From Lonicera japonica (lineage: Eukaryota; Streptophyta; Magnoliopsida; Dipsacales; Caprifoliaceae), in the NCBI GenBank assembly GCA_021464415.1, contig CM038468.1, positions 62,699,220 to 62,763,219 of the forward strand: a DNA stretch of 64,000 bases. The letters run 5' to 3'. Made by a program: the position numbers and the translations under genes. Positions 53,924-64,000 of the stretch are shown here, piece after piece. Each line of letters begins with the position of its first letter. Positions within the stretch are counted from its first letter, which is position 1. The notes beneath the pieces are model-generated. The model was not told where the DNA came from and searched no databases. It worked only from the letters and a program-made list of their open reading frames with translations.

Positions 53924-54130
53924 CTAACTACACTGCACCAATACCATGAACGCACCCAAGCGCAGCACGGCCCAACAAGAGATCCAGCACCAGCACAACC
54001 AGGTCGTCAAGCATCATCTAGTTTTAGACTTGTGCTTAGGCTAGCTTTTTGGAGAATTGTATTCTCATATGTAAATATTGTTTCCATGTAAATAGATCTA
54101 GGAATTTCCTTTGTAAATCTTAGTCAATTG
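53892..54130 (+). repeat. Chromovirus 3' LTR, truncated
   Basis: Aligns with the first 225 bases of the 5' LTR, with about nine substitutions by eye, then departs after ctttgtaa. The distal 375 bases including the CCGTGACA end are missing. About 14 unassigned bases separate the break from the candidate duplication CCATG. Confidence 0.8.
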
Positions 54131-55875
54131 CCATGTGTAAAACCAACGCATGGTGTCCCTCGTTATGTCCTATATTAATGTCTTCCTAATATTAGTGTTT
54201 GACTACACTGAAAAAAATAAAAAAATAATGAGGTTCAAATTTAACGAGACATTCACCTCATGTGTCTCACGACTAACCTTTGGATAACTTTACTTTTTTG
54301 TATTAAAATAAAGTGAGTTGTTTACACATGGACTATAGAAAGGGTCGGGTCGAGGCTTGAGCCAGATACTAGGTTGAGTGTGGGAAAAGGGCAAGCTAAT
54401 ACTTGCAAGAACAAAATATAATTTAACACAGTTAAAGGCTCTTGTTTTACTTTGAAAATGAGTTGTCTGGGCCATGGTTCAAACTCACCATTTCGGAGGC
54501 CGATTTAGCCACTCAATTTTTAACTCGAATATCGGTATTAGTATATGTTTCTGCGATACGCACCGATTCGCAATTTAAAAGGCCCAAAAAATAAAAAAAA
54601 TAAAAGAAAAATTATAAAGTATGAGTTAATAAGATTGATCAATTAGATAAGCATAATACCATTATCTAGTATGAATTACACAATCTATATTAAAATATCA
54701 ATTGATGGTGTCAAAATCTAGAAATAGATAATTAACCAATCAATAAGTGAATATCGGTGAATAAAAAATAAATGCGGCGCAATGATGAACACATGACATT
54801 TTTTTTAAGGTAGGTTCCTCCGGTAGCGTTTATGCTAGTCCGGCAGTACGTCCTCCTTTTGTGTGTGCTTGCTTTGTATTAGCTCAAAGGCAATCAATTT
54901 GGATGATAATACAAGCTACCAATCTCTCTTTATATATATATAATTTTCTTAATTCTATTTATAAGTATAGAATTAGGATTACAAATTTTTCAACAGAATA
55001 AATAATAAACTGTGTAGGAGAGAGAGTTTATAAGGGTTGTTAGTATTTTTTAGAGTATAAAAAGAGATAATATAAGACTCTTCTAAAATTGGCTTGTATT
55101 TGTATTGCCAATGACTTTATATCTCTTGGATGAGATGGATGGATCTTGGAAGAAAATGATGGTGTTGGATGAGAAGAATGATATATTTTTGGTGTGTGTT
55201 GAATGAATGAATGATGGGTATTTATAGATAAAAATGAAGGGCAAAAAGGTAAATTTTGGTGGAGGTAGGTGAGGTGTAGTAGGTGTGACAGGTGTGGAGG
55301 TAAAAATGAGATTTTACTGGAGGTAAAAGTGTTGAATTACTTTTGTAGGCCAATGGTAAAATTAGTATTTAACCCCATCAATTGCCCCATATCTTTTATT
55401 TTTATGCTGAAAGCTGAATGTTAAGGATAAATGTCTTTGCCGGATAAGTGGTCCCGCTCAAAGCTAAGGCGTGAGAGCGAGTACTTGTCGAGGAAGATAA
55501 TCATGGGGAGAGCTCGAATAATCGACGTGTAAGGTTTTGTTAACCATTGACCGTAAGTTTATGAGGCTTGGAATATTAATGTGTAAAGCTGACTAGACTT
55601 TGATCATAAATAGTTTGATTTTACTCGGGCCTTTTTCAACTATCTTCATATGTAAATATACATGCATATATATATTTTTGTGCGGCAGTTTTCCCTTCCT
55701 TTTCGACCTCGAAATTCGTCCAGGGCTTTTGTCCCTTCTCCCTCTTCATCTTCTTCAAGATCCTATTATCTTCTTCAAGTTTTAAAAGGGATATCCACGA
55801 CTAGACCAGCCACACCTACACCATTACTCTTTTGTAACACAATTTTTCTTACCGAAAGAAAAGCAAACCAAAATA
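54131..55875. other. Intergenic stretch / LOB-domain gene 5' flank
   Basis: No gene recognised up to the LOB-domain start. TA-rich words near 55655-55680 could be core promoter elements of that gene, but this is only a suggestion. Confidence 0.4.
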
Positions 55876-56349
55876 ATGTCGGACACTCCCCGTTTTCCAG
55901 GTCCTCCATGTGAAGCTTGTGTTTATAGCCACATGAGATGCCCTCCGTTTTGTGAATATGTTAAAAATTTTCAAAATGTGATTGGTCGTCACAAAATTAG
56001 TCGTGATGACTATCAAACAATCTTTACTGTTTTCGGGGTAAGAAACGTTGCATCGTTTTTGCAAAATGTTCCTGCACACCAATATTATGAGACTCTCGAT
56101 TCATTTATCTTTGAAGCTAGGGCAAGAACCGAAAATCCCGTTAGAAGTTGTACTGATCTCATTATTTCCCTTGAAAAGAAGGTAGAAAAGTTGCAATCAC
56201 GGGTGACGATATTAGTGGCTCGACTAGAAGGAGCGTCTTCCAGTGCTAACCCATACTTTTCCTTTGCTCATTTTGCAAGTTTTTCAAGGCTCCTATCATC
56301 GGCAGAACATATTGCACCTGATATTATTCTGATTGCTTCGAATCTTTAA
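55876..56349 (+). CDS. Divergent LOB-domain (LBD/ASL-type) protein
   Basis: Plant-specific DNA-binding transcription factor family. A 157-codon frame from ATG at 55876 holds the signature C-x2-C-x6-C-x3-C zinc-like block (CEACVYSHMRCPPFC, residues 13-27). Next comes a GAS-block counterpart (FGVRNVASFLQNVPAHQYYE, about residues 53-72), then FEARARTENPV and a coiled-coil-like Leu series ISLEKKVEKLQSRVTILVARL. The family segment APYF after the cysteine block is missing or altered, and the GAS core is GVR rather than GAS. There is no intron, although many relatives have one inside the domain. The TAA at 56347 is followed by 80 further in-frame codons to TGA at 56587-56589, so the protein may be truncated relative to an ancestor. 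Expression is unknown; it could be a young pseudogene. Confidence 0.72.
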   Translation: MSDTPRFPGPPCEACVYSHMRCPPFCEYVKNFQNVIGRHKISRDDYQTIFTVFGVRNVASFLQNVPAHQYYETLDSFIFEARARTENPVRSCTDLIISLEKKVEKLQSRVTILVARLEGASSSANPYFSFAHFASFSRLLSSAEHIAPDIILIASNL

Positions 56350-56589
56350 GGACACGGGATATCTTTGATCGATGCGGATTTGTCGGCATATCCTTGCTTC
56401 GAAGATGGTGTACATGATATTCTTTCGACTGTCGCAATTTTTTCAGAACAGGGGCTTCTTCTGATTGAAGTGAATTTGCCGTCATTTCTGAATATGTCCT
56501 ATTACGACGCTACCTCGGACGATTTTTTGTCGCAATCTTCTCAAGCTGATTTTGTTGCGAAAGTTGCCGAACCAACGAGCCCGACTTGA
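56350..56589 (+). pseudogene. In-frame continuation downstream of the LOB-domain stop
   Basis: Same frame as the preceding ORF, open for 79 codons after its TAA, with ordinary, non-repetitive composition (for example AYPCFEDGVHDILSTVAIF) and acidic/Ser-rich C-terminal residues. This is what a lost C-terminal half would look like. It has no ATG of its own near the beginning. Confidence 0.45.
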
Positions 56590-57618
56590 CAGCTTTTAGG
56601 GATATAGGACGTGATTTTTTTTATTATTGTTCTTTTGATTTCAGTGTTGTTTTGAATTTTTGTGCTGATGATCTTTAGATTCTTTTGCCTTTTCTTTGAT
56701 TAGATAAATTATCTACCTCTCCACTTCCATGTCTTTTTGTTTACGAAAAAGGGGTCCAACATATATCTGCTTATCATTCAATAGCATACCGTTCAGCCCA
56801 GACAATGTATGCACCTCTAGTGAGGGTTTTGTTCTTTAAACAAGTGTTCCGTAGATATTCCACCTGTAACATCTCCTTTCATTAGTAAATAAACAAGTTT
56901 GTTTCAGATTTTTTTATATCTTCTGTGTGCTCTTTTTATGTTTTGTTTTAAGTTGTTATTGTGAGATTTGAACAAGCCATATATGAATGGTTATCCCTTT
57001 CCCCCTACACTCAAAGTAAAACGGTAAAGGCAAAAGACATAAAATAAATCTAGTAAAGATGCTTGTGTTAGAGGTCTTTTGGCATTTTCCCAATAGAGAC
57101 CTGGTGTGCAACAGGTTTTTATTGGGTCATTTGTACGTAAGGAATTATTCTTATTTTGGCTAAGTCTATAAGAGTTATGCCCCCTAGACTTTAAGCAAAT
57201 TTTGTAAGATTCTTTTCGAACGCCAATTAGACTCCTCAGAGTGTAAGTATACTCATGTAAGAGAACTGTGCACCAACAAACTGACCTCTTTAATTAGAGA
57301 AATCTTTCAGCTCTCAGCAAGTCTGCATTTGGACGTTATATGCTTGGTGGCTGACCTACATGACAGTAGCAATTTTTTCGAGGTCGTTGATGTATAAAAG
57401 GAAAACGTGTGCTTTTTGGTTAAGTTAACAGAAATGTCATGCCTCCTTTTGATTTAAGCAAATTATGACAACTTTCTTAGTTTTTTTATACAGCCTCTTC
57501 AACGTATTGTCGTCCTCTTTGTGAGAGTTTTTCTTCTTGTAAACAACGGTATACCAAAGTAAAATTTCATATATTTTTCTTTCGGAGCAAGTCATTATAA
57601 GATTACAAAGTACTTTGC
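56590..57618. other. Intergenic; probably contains the 3' LTR of the Tat-lineage element
   Basis: No gene. The purine tract on the minus strand at about 56997-57008 (agggggaaaggg) is a candidate polypurine tract, but the LTR edges (TG...CA) could not be set and no second LTR is in the window for comparison. Confidence 0.35.
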
Positions 57619-58750
57619 TCAGGGATAGTATCTCTTAAGGCGCTCTATGTTCCATGGCCTCATGAGCTCCATCCCATCCATGGTTCTTAAGTAGTAGGTA
57701 CTAGGTCTCCTGACTTTGGTTATCACATATGGACCCTCCCATTTGGCAGCTAGCTTCCCATGTTAGGAAATTTTGGTGGCTATAATGACTTTTCGGAGCA
57801 TCAAGTCGCCCACAGTTAGGCTTCGGTGCCTAACCCTTTTGTTGTAACTCTTGACCATGTTCCTTTTGTAGGCATCTTTTTTGATCCGAGCTTGTTCTAT
57901 TTTTTCTTCATGGAAGTTTAAATTGGCTAATAGTCTTTCGTCATTCCGAGCTGGGTCATGATGGTTGATTATGTTCGTTGGCATTTCCATTTCTACTAGA
58001 ATCATCACTTCAGTTCCATAGGTCAGAGAGAAAGGAGTTTCCCCAGTAGGCCCTCGGATCGTAGTCCTGTAAACCCATAGAACTGAGGGGAGTTCTTCAA
58101 ACTAATTTCCTTCAGCGTCGTCGAGTCTCTTCTTCAGTGAGTTCAGGAGAGTTTTGTTGGTGACTTCTGCTTGGCCATTTGCTTGGGGAAGGACATGCGA
58201 ACTGTAGTGATTCTCTATTCCATGACCTTCACAAAAAAATTTAAAGAGATCACAATCAAATTTCTTGCCATTATCAGTGATCAGAATCTTTGGGAGGCCA
58301 AAACGACAGATGATATTTTTTCATACGAAACTTTGGATTTTCATAGTGGTGATGGTGGTCAATGCCTCTGCCTTAGCCCATTTGGTGAAGTAGTTAATGG
58401 TTAGAACTGCGAACTTGGTATGTCCTTTACCCAAGGGAAAATGACCAACAATGTCCATCCCCCACTGAGAAAAATGCCATAGGCTGCTGACAGGAGTCAT
58501 GAGCTTTGTTGGGAGCTGTTGGACATTGGCAAACCGTTGACACTTGTCACACTTTTTTACCAGTTCATTGGCATCTTGTAGGATGATTGGCTAAAAGTAA
58601 CCTTGTCGTCCAACTTTGAGAGCTAAGGAACGAGTTGTCGGGTGCCCACCACATAACCCCTCATGGATCTCTAATAAGGCCGCTTGAGCTTGATGGGGGT
58701 GTAGGCAGAGTAAGAACAAAATAACATATTCTTTCTTGTACAGGGTTGCT
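57619..58750 (-). pseudogene. Tat-lineage integrase
   Basis: The zinc-binding part reads HEGLCGGHPTTRSLALKV, then CDKCQRFAN. The core reads WGMDIVGHFPLGKG, LITDNGKKFD and NGQAEVTNKTLL. The C-terminus reads LAAKWEGPYVITKVRRPSTY and ends RLKRYYP with a stop at 57619-57621. Several internal stops. Confidence 0.8.
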
Positions 58751-59034
58751 TCCATGACTACATATTTGTTGGAGATGTATTTGATCCTTTTGACTATCTT
58801 TTTTTCTTCTGGCAGAACTCCATTTGTGAGGTAGTCCAGAACTGGGTCAATCCAGCATTTGCAGACCTGTACTAGGGCTGCATCCATTTCTTCAAGCTCA
58901 TTAATGGCTTTGCTTTTCAAATATTCAATATGGACACCGCTTAGTGCCTCTGTTGATGAAGTTAGCTTGGCCAAGCGGTCGGCCTTGTTATTCTGAGCTC
59001 GAGGAACTTTGATGAACACCACGTTTGTAAACTT

Positions 59035-59493
59035 TTAAGCTACCGTTTGAGTTTTAGCTATATAAGCAGCCATGTGATCTTCTTTAGCCATGTTGTGGCC
59101 AACTACGACTACAGAGTCATTGTAAACCAACATCTGTTTTGCTCCCAAGTCTCCAACAATCCTCAGACCTGCTATGATAGTTTCGTATTCTGCTTCGTTG
59201 TTTGATGCCTTGAAAAGGAACTTGACGGCTATCTCAAATGTGTTAGCCTCAGGGGTGACCAATTCCAGACCAGCTCCAAAAATTTGAGAGTTTGAGGCTC
59301 TATCTGCGTGGAGTATCCACACTGGGATCTCTGGCATCAGGCCTATTGAGGTGGAAGGGCTCGAGGCGCTTAGGTCTACTGTTGGCAGTAGCTCTGGAGG
59401 TTCGGCAACATGTTCCTCTGTGAAAATAAACTCGGCTATGAAGTCAGCCACAGCCTGTCCCTTGATTGACACCTGTGGTTTGTAACCGATCAT
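59035..59493 (-). pseudogene. Tat-lineage second RNase H-like domain
   Basis: QAVADFIAEF linker, then WILHADRASNSQIFGAGLEL, FKASNNEAEYETIIAGLRI and VYNDSVVVVGH. This is the archaeal-type RNase H pattern found downstream of the usual RNase H in Tat elements. The usual Gly-Ser after the first Asp is changed (DRASN). Confidence 0.8.
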
Positions 59494-59556
59494 AAATTGC
59501 CCGAGCTCTACAGCCCATATAGCTAACCTTCCTGACTGATCTGCTTTGTCAAGAAT

Positions 59557-60116
59557 TTATCGTAGTGGTTGATTTGTGAGTACGTCGATGGCATGGGCTT
59601 GAAAGTAGGGCCCCAGTTTCCTAAAAGTGATGAGGATAGCGTATGCCAATTTTTCCAACCTAGGGTAATTGAGCTCGACCGTGTGCAGAGCTCGGCTCGT
59701 GTAGTAGACAGGGAGTTGCGCTCCCTCTTCGTTCCTTATGAAAGCTGAGCTGACCGCTGTTTGGAAAACAGCCAAGTAAAGGCAGAGGATTTCACCCTTC
59801 TTCGGAGAACTCAATAAAGGAGGAGCTTTGAGGTATTGCTTGAGTTGCTAAAAAGCAAGCTCATATTCTTCCGTCCACTCGAAGGCCTTTTTCAGAGTTT
59901 TGAATAATGGGTGGCATTTGTTAGTAGCCTTAGAGATGAACCTGTTAAGGGTTGTCACTCGACCTACTAAGCTCTGAACTTCTTTTTGTTTGGTGGGAGA
60001 TTTCATGTCAATCAGAGCTTGTATCTTCTTGGGGTTAGCTTCGATTCCCCTTTATGTTACCATAAAACCCAAAAATTTGCCACCTTTTACCCCAAAAGCA
60101 CACTTGGCTGGGTTGA
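59557..60116 (-). pseudogene. Tat-lineage RT connection and first RNase H
   Basis: After the solo LTR the reading continues NPAKCAFGVKGGKFLGFMV, then LVGRVTTLNRFISKATNKC, FEWTEEYELAF and, after a stop, LYLAVFQTAVSSAFIRNEEG and PVYYTSRALHTVELNYPRLE. Confidence 0.8.
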
Positions 60117-60121
60117 GGGAC

Positions 60122-62178
60122 TGTGAGAACCCGCGTTCTCGACTCCCGGGGGTCCTCATGGGCGGCGATTCCGTTGTTGCTTAAAAAATCGATTTTGAAA
60201 AGAATAAAAGTCGCCAGTTTGTTTTACTAAACAAACAAAAAAGGTTTGTGTAAAAGAGACGTATTTATGGACTAAATATCCTCTTATACACAATGTATGC
60301 GAAACTAGTTGATTCGAAGGTTCGGGGATTAAGTTACGAATCGAAAAGGTGTTAGGCACCCAATTCGCCATTTCGGTCTCTTGAGTAAGATATGCGTGTG
60401 TTATAATTTAGTTCTTGCATGCTATTGCCATTACTTTACATCTTTCCGTACTTGCCTTAGAAATCGAGATTTTGGGGTTGGGATAAAAACGATGTGTTTC
60501 CTAGTTCGCCCATGATTTTGAAAATAAGTGTGTGTGTGTGTGTGTGATTTGAAAAAAAGAGTTTGATAATAATAGATGCAATGAAACAAGTGATTTTGTA
60601 AAGCATTGGGCTTTTCGAAAACTGATTCAATGTGGAATCTTATACTCGATATAATATGAGACGAGTTGACCAATCGTATACCAAAGCCTATTGATTAAAC
60701 CGGTATAGATGGCAGTAGTGTTCTCATAATCGAGTGTTTATCACATACACATCGTAATCTATGAGTTAGATTGGATATGTAGCGATTATCGATTCCTTCG
60801 TATAACGATCCCGCTAATCCGGACTTTTGGAAAAGTAATAAAGTAATAATACTATTTTGGAATTGGATTAGGGTTTATTATACACCTTTAGTTTTGAAAA
60901 ACAATTTGAAAAGGGGTTTTAAAAAGCTATCAAGTGATAGAAATTATGCAGACAAGAATATAAATTATAAAACCGACGAATAAATAAAAAAAGAGAGAGA
61001 AAATTATACCCGAGCCTCCTTGGAGGGAGAGAATAAGGATCTCTTGGTGTGTACCACAAAATCCCCTTCATTGTTGTTGAAAAATATGAATGGAGGGGGG
61101 GGGGTCTATTTATAGTTGTCAAAATACTTGGAGAGCAAGAAAAAAGATTGCAACTAGGACTCTTGGAATTTATCGCGAAGCCTTCCCACCGATGGATCAT
61201 CCTGATTTTTGGATTTGTATTAAAAATAGAAGTCTTCTAGATCGTGTAAAAATTTTAGGTCGATCAGAATTCGGAAGGTCTCCTTTTGTTATGATTGGTA
61301 CGAAGAGTTTGTTTCCGCGTAGGAAAGATACTTGTTGTAGACAAGGTCCCTTGTTTGCACGAAAAGTCAGGTTCTCATCGTTGGATAATACTGAATTTTG
61401 GATATATATTGCCAATATAAGTCTTTTAGACCCTGTAAAAATTTAAAGACGATCGGAGTTCGGGAAAGACTCAGTCTCCTCGAATTAGTACAAAGAGTTT
61501 GTTCCAGTGTGGGAAACGTACTTGCGTACAACAAGCTCAAGAACTGTACTTTTAACCGTTGGATTATTCTGAATTTTGGATATGTTTTACCTCAAAATGT
61601 TTTCTAACTTTTATCCAAATTTGAGGTCGATCAGAATTCGTGAAGGCCTATATTTATTTTAATTTACTACAAAGGACATTTCGACTAGAATTGCACGGTA
61701 GATAAATTGATTCTTGAGGTTCCCAACTCCAACAAAGATGATATTTTAATATGTTCTTACTTATGATAAAGACCTATATATTGACCAAATTTTAGTCCAT
61801 TTTAACTTCGAGAAGACCTCCATTTGATCACCCGAAACATACTCACGATTTTCTAAATTTTCGGAGATCCGACTGTCGGATTGAGCTGATTTTCGAGTAT
61901 GCTACTCCTTTTGATAATGTCTAACAACTCTCAAAGTCTGAGGATGATCCAAAATATTTAACTCTCCTTTCACAAGTTTCCAGGAGTTTTGACGGTTTTC
62001 AATTCCGGCAATTTTCGATAATTCTGTAACTTCTCATCCGGGGTCCTTTCGGCTTTCTTCTTTGACATGTATCACATGTAAAAAATATGTGTGCATCTAA
62101 TAATGCTCGTGCATGTATGTGTGTTCATTTCTTTGGAAATTAGAATTCTTACGGAAATCGCAAAATGAGGTGTTCACA
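60122..62178. mobile_element. Solo LTR (2057 bp) inserted in the Tat-lineage reverse transcriptase
   Basis: Starts TGTGAGAACCC and ends GGTGTTCACA, i.e. TG...CA with short inverted ends. A perfect 5-bp duplication gggac flanks it (60117-60121 and 62179-62183). Removing it restores continuous host reading MSL|NPAK. No gag/pol is inside. The phrase aaagtcgccagtttg resembles the start of LTRs of large gypsy elements (Ogre/Tat group), from memory. Orientation was not fixed. Confidence 0.88.
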
Positions 62179-62998
62179 GGGACATACCATTTTGTCTAAG
62201 TATAAAAAAGGCTTTATTGAGGTCAGAAACATGGTTGGAAGCCTTGAGGCTCTTGATGAGCATGTCGTCGACATAGACCTCGATATTCTGGCTTATCTGT
62301 TCTTTGAATAGGGAGTTCATCACCCTTTGATAGGTAACTCCTCCATTCCTCAAACCAAAGGGCATGGCTTTGTAGCAGCAGATCCCTTCATTGGTGATGA
62401 ATGATGTATTTTCTTCGTCCTCAAGGCCCATCCTTACCTGATTATATCCAAAATAAGCGTCCATGAAACTTAGCATTTCATACCCAGTGGTCGCATCCAC
62501 GAGCTAATCAATCTTCATGAGCGAAAAACTGTCTTTTAGAAAAGCCTTATTGAGGTCTTTAAAATCCACACACATTCTCCAGTTCCTGCTGTGCTTCTTC
62601 ACAAGTATCACATTGGAAAGCCACTTTGGGTAGTGGACCTCCCTGATGAAACCAGTTTCGAGCAATTTTTTGACTTCTTTTTTGACAGTCAAATTCATTT
62701 TTGCTGCAAAGTTTCTCTTTTTCTGCCTTACGGGCTTGAAAGCCGGGTCAGTGTTGAGTCTGTGCACCATGACCTCTGGGTTGAACCATTTTATGTCATC
62801 ATGGGACCACGCAAAGATATCGGCGTTAGCTCTGAGGCATTGGGAGAGCTCCCGTCTGACCTCCGAGTTGAGTTGGTTGCTAACCTTGGGCACTCTTTCA
62901 GGTAGTGAAGGATCCAAAAGCAAGTCTTCTAGATCTTCAACGGGCTTTCTCCTGAGCTCTTTTTCTTCATTCCCGGGGTATAGGGTATCAATTTCCAA
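62174..62998 (-). pseudogene. Tat-lineage reverse transcriptase, first part
   Basis: ANADIFAWSHDD, VRQKKRNFA, KKLLETGFIREVHYPKWLSN, WRMCVDFKDLNKA, MPFGLRNGGVTYQRVMN and the intact polymerase motif VYVDDMLIKS. Reading stops at the solo LTR after NGMSL and resumes beyond it with NPAKCAFGV. Confidence 0.85.
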
Positions 62999-63271
62999 TC
63001 TCTCAGAGGTGGTGGATTCTCATATATTATTCACCCCTTCAGTAGTTGCTACCTCGAGCTCTATGGTGGCGATCTCCGTGGTTCTGACTTCTTTCAAGAT
63101 TTTGAATTGACAGTGGCTGGCCTCCATTTGGTTACCTCTGACCTCCCCAATTCCATGGAGGGTTGGGAACCTCATGGTTAGGCTGCAGATTGATATGGCG
63201 GCTCTGATTTCGTTGAGGGTTCCTCTGCCCAAGATAGCATTGTAATGGGGCGCTGAGTCAAGAATTAAAAA

Positions 63272-63589
63272 TTATGCCATGGTCGTGACCTGCTTTGGAG
63301 TTGTTCGTAGAGTTATCGAAAGCTTGATTACCCCCAAGGACCTTGTTTTCTCCCCAGAGAATCCTACCAATGTGACCGACGATTGGACCAGGTGTTCTTT
63401 AGTGAGACCGATTGCTTTGAAAGTACTGTAGTATATGAGGTTCGAGGTCGCTCCTGTGTCGATAAGGATACGGTGGATGTTGTGGTTGCTTATCATTGTT
63501 GTTATTACTAACAGGTCATCATGGGGGTACTCTACCCCATTCATATCCGCTTTAGTGAAGGTGACCTCGGAGGCCTCGTATTTGGCCAT
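63272..63589 (-). pseudogene. Tat-lineage aspartic protease
   Basis: Active-site motif LIDTGATSNLIY is present, followed by VGFSGEKTRSLGVIKL and, after a stop, by the typical PHYNAILGRGTLNEIRA at about 63190-63250. Confidence 0.8.
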
Positions 63590-64000
63590 TTTTGAGGGCC
63601 TCGAACTGAAGAATTTTGCTTCTGAGCTCGGAAACTTGGCCTACCTGATGTAGGCCTTTTGGGACCTGTTGCTGTTTCCAGAGAAGGATGAACCTTCCTC
63701 AATCATGAATATTTCTTTAGTGTGCTCCTTTCTATTGGCTTTTGGGGGAATATCCTTTTATTTCTTTATGTATTGTCGGAGCTGACCTCGCTGGATAAGC
63801 TTCTTAATTTCTTTCTTGAGCTTCCAGCAATTATTAGTCTTGTGATCGTGGTCCTTGTGATACCGCCAGTACTGGGTAGAGTCATTCTTCCTCTCTAAAG
63901 TGCTCATCTTCCTAGGCTTAAGTACCTCTCTTGGTTCTAATTGGGCATAGACCTCGCTCAGTGGAGCTGGAAGGGGAGTGAACTTCTAGTGAGCTCTGCC

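Larger units (their letters stand above)
48473..54130 (+). mobile_element. Ty3/gypsy chromovirus LTR retrotransposon, degenerate
   Basis: The 5' LTR 48473-49074 (TGTCACGG...CCGTGACA) is followed by a Met-tRNA-type primer site TGGTATCAGA at 49077. The polypurine tract GGTGGGGGAGGA (53880-53891) precedes the 3' LTR, which is homologous only for about 225 bp and lacks the rest. Domain order gag, protease, reverse transcriptase, RNase H, integrase, chromodomain is that of plant chromoviruses. At least eight in-frame stops and one or more frame shifts disable it. The 5-mer CCATG precedes the 5' LTR (48468-48472) and recurs at 54131-54135, a candidate target duplication. Confidence 0.93.
57619..64000 (-). 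mobile_element. Ty3/gypsy Tat-lineage retrotransposon, degenerate, runs off the window
   Basis: Minus-strand order: gag tail with knuckle-like WRYHKDHDHKTNNCWKL (about 63830-63880), protease (63272-63589), reverse transcriptase (62174-62998 plus continuation at about 59820-60120), RNase H, a second RNase H-like domain (59035-59493), and integrase (57619-58750). A second RNase H domain is a known trait of the Tat clade. Several in-frame stops are present. A solo LTR (60122-62178) splits the reverse transcriptase. The 5' LTR lies outside the window. Confidence 0.88.

Noticed and set aside
62591..63110. Two plus-strand open frames of 104 and 154 codons
   Set aside because: Antisense of Tat-lineage reverse transcriptase and its linker.

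Overview
The window is nuclear DNA from a flowering plant, most likely a eudicot. It is AT-rich, gene-poor and full of transposable elements. Both complete genes are intron-split, with plant-type protein families. I cannot name the species.

Layout. Positions 1-7914 are intergenic and hold MITEs, simple repeats and one receptor-kinase exon fragment. Positions 7915-26448 (minus strand) hold a complete urease gene of 18 coding exons. They sum to 2514 nt (837 residues plus stop), and every nickel ligand and catalytic residue is present. Intron 9 is about 9.5 kb because of a stack of insertions: an 8-bp-TSD hAT MITE sits inside a Ty1/copia element, which sits inside a foldback-like element; a second hAT MITE lies beside them. 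Intron 4 holds a SIRE-like solo LTR. Positions 26449-36897 are intergenic, with Mutator-like, hAT and foldback MITEs, Helitron-like 3' ends and a minisatellite. Positions 36898-41660 (minus) hold a complete six-exon adenylate kinase gene (242 residues). Positions 41661-48472 hold Tourist-like, hAT and Mutator-like non-autonomous elements. Positions 48473-54130 (plus) hold a decayed Ty3/gypsy chromovirus with chromodomain and a truncated 3' LTR. Positions 55876-56349 (plus) hold a divergent LOB-domain gene. From 57619 to the window end (minus) lies a decayed Ty3/gypsy Tat-lineage element, split in its reverse transcriptase by a 2057-bp solo LTR with a perfect 5-bp target duplication.

Function. 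Urease (cytosolic nitrogen recycling from urea) and adenylate kinase (adenylate balance) are housekeeping enzymes with no evident functional link. The LOB-domain gene would encode a plant transcription factor if it is expressed. The rest records nested transposition. I found no prokaryotic-type system, CRISPR array, tRNA or rRNA gene. The most informative signals are the nested insertions with readable target duplications, an empty-site copy beside one MITE, a probable GC-AG intron in urease, and a set of hAT elements whose ends are built of different short reiterated words.
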